Shown here piece after piece: positions 6,745 through 7,037 of a stretch of 7,037 nt of DNA. The notes beneath the pieces were generated by a model. That model was given only the letters and a program-made list of their open reading frames with translations, was not told where the DNA came from and ran no database searches. Every line of letters starts with the position of its first letter. The stretch's first letter is position 1. Made by a program: the position numbers and the translations under genes. This DNA comes from Bacteroidota bacterium (lineage in GTDB: Bacteria; Bacteroidota; Bacteroidia; Cytophagales; Cyclobacteriaceae), in the NCBI GenBank assembly GCA_024643595.1, contig JAHEMS010000183.1, forward strand, positions 1 through 7,037. Direction: 5' to 3'.

Positions 6745-7037
6745 ATGTCAATCCTTGCATATTTCGCATTCTTCTCAATAAAGTCCCTTCGAGGTGCAAC
6801 CTCATCACCCATTAGCATGGAAAATAAATGATCTGCCTCCGCAGCCGATTCCACATTCACTTGTTTGAGTGTTCTTCTGACAGGATCCATGGTTGTAGAC
6901 CAAAGTTGCTCTGGATTCATTTCTCCCAATCCTTTGTAGCGTTGCACACCTACACTATCCTCATTACCGCCTTTACTCAGTTCCTTGATATAGGCATCTC
7001 TTTCCTCTTCCGTCCAACAGTATCTTTCTTCCCTCCC
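6741..7037 (-). CDS. gyrB: DNA gyrase subunit B, C-terminal 98 residues (5' part outside window)
   Basis: GyrB is the ATPase subunit of the type II topoisomerase that introduces negative supercoils as an A2B2 complex. The frame is open to the right edge and encodes the last 98 residues. It begins GREERYCWTEEERD, then carries the signature QRYKGLGEMNPEQLW, followed by TTMDPVRRTL, LFSMLMGDEV, PRRDFIEKNAKYA and a terminal RIDI. These belong to the conserved C-terminal region after the Toprim domain. The ending FIEKNAKYA...ID, and the lack of any extra tail, favour GyrB over the ParE paralogue. The GTG codon at 6947 is an internal valine and not a start. The TGA stop shares two bases with the ppk1 ATG (ATGA at 6744-6741), so ppk1 is probably translated from the same message. 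Confidence 0.93.
   Translation of the reverse strand, partial: GREERYCWTEEERDAYIKELSKGGNEDSVGVQRYKGLGEMNPEQLWSTTMDPVRRTLKQVNVESAAEADHLFSMLMGDEVAPRRDFIEKNAKYARIDI
6752..6756 (-). promoter_or_regulatory. Possible ribosome binding site of ppk1 within the end of gyrB
   Basis: AAGGA on the minus strand lies 7 nt before the ppk1 ATG at 6744, inside the last gyrB codons. It supports this start and coupled translation across the ATGA junction. Part of the match is fixed by the gyrB coding sequence, so it could be coincidental. Confidence 0.4.

Noticed and set aside
1..7037. Search for a new defence, mobile or biosynthetic system
   Set aside because: Coding density is near complete with known housekeeping families. 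No tandem repeats, integrase, transposase, toxin-antitoxin pair or unexplained large gap is visible.

Overview
The window looks like core chromosome from a member of the Bacteroidota, probably a Cytophagales-type bacterium. This is inferred from a methionine synthase encoded as two adjacent genes, a short single-domain Ppx, the sequence of the GyrB tail, and weak or absent Shine-Dalgarno sequences with GTG and TTG starts. No 16S or other firm taxonomic marker is present. The DNA is moderately AT-rich throughout, and I see no mobile element, tRNA, rRNA, CRISPR array or sign of recent transfer.

Left half (1-3610, minus strand): a methionine biosynthesis operon. A SAM-I (S-box) riboswitch at about 3498-3608 precedes a GTG-started gene for the zinc/homocysteine module of cobalamin-dependent methionine synthase (metH N-terminal gene, 2450-3451). 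That gene overlaps by 8 bp with the gene for the folate, cobalamin and activation modules (metH C-terminal gene, from 2457 leftward). The second gene leaves the window roughly 75 codons before its expected stop. Together the two polypeptides would transfer a methyl group from methyltetrahydrofolate through cobalamin to homocysteine. SAM, made from the methionine, would shut the operon down through the riboswitch. No intrinsic terminator is visible between aptamer and gene. Base pairing instead suggests a translational switch that hides the ribosome binding site.

Middle (3611-3691): a short AT-rich divergent intergenic stretch that must serve both metH and ppx.

Right half (3692-7037): polyphosphate genes. 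A TTG-started Ppx/GppA-family phosphatase gene (plus strand, 3692-4600) runs head-on into the polyphosphate kinase gene ppk1 (minus strand, 4597-6744). Their TAG stop codons share a CTAG palindrome, so the predicted synthesising and degrading enzymes of polyphosphate are convergent and overlapping. ppk1 overlaps the end of gyrB (DNA gyrase B, entering from the right edge) by an ATGA junction, which implies co-transcription and translational coupling of gyrase B with polyphosphate kinase.

Every gene belongs to a well-known family. I did not find an undescribed defence, mobile or biosynthetic system. What deserves a second look is the architecture: the riboswitch expression platform, the split metH junction, and the gyrB-ppk1 and ppk1-ppx overlaps.
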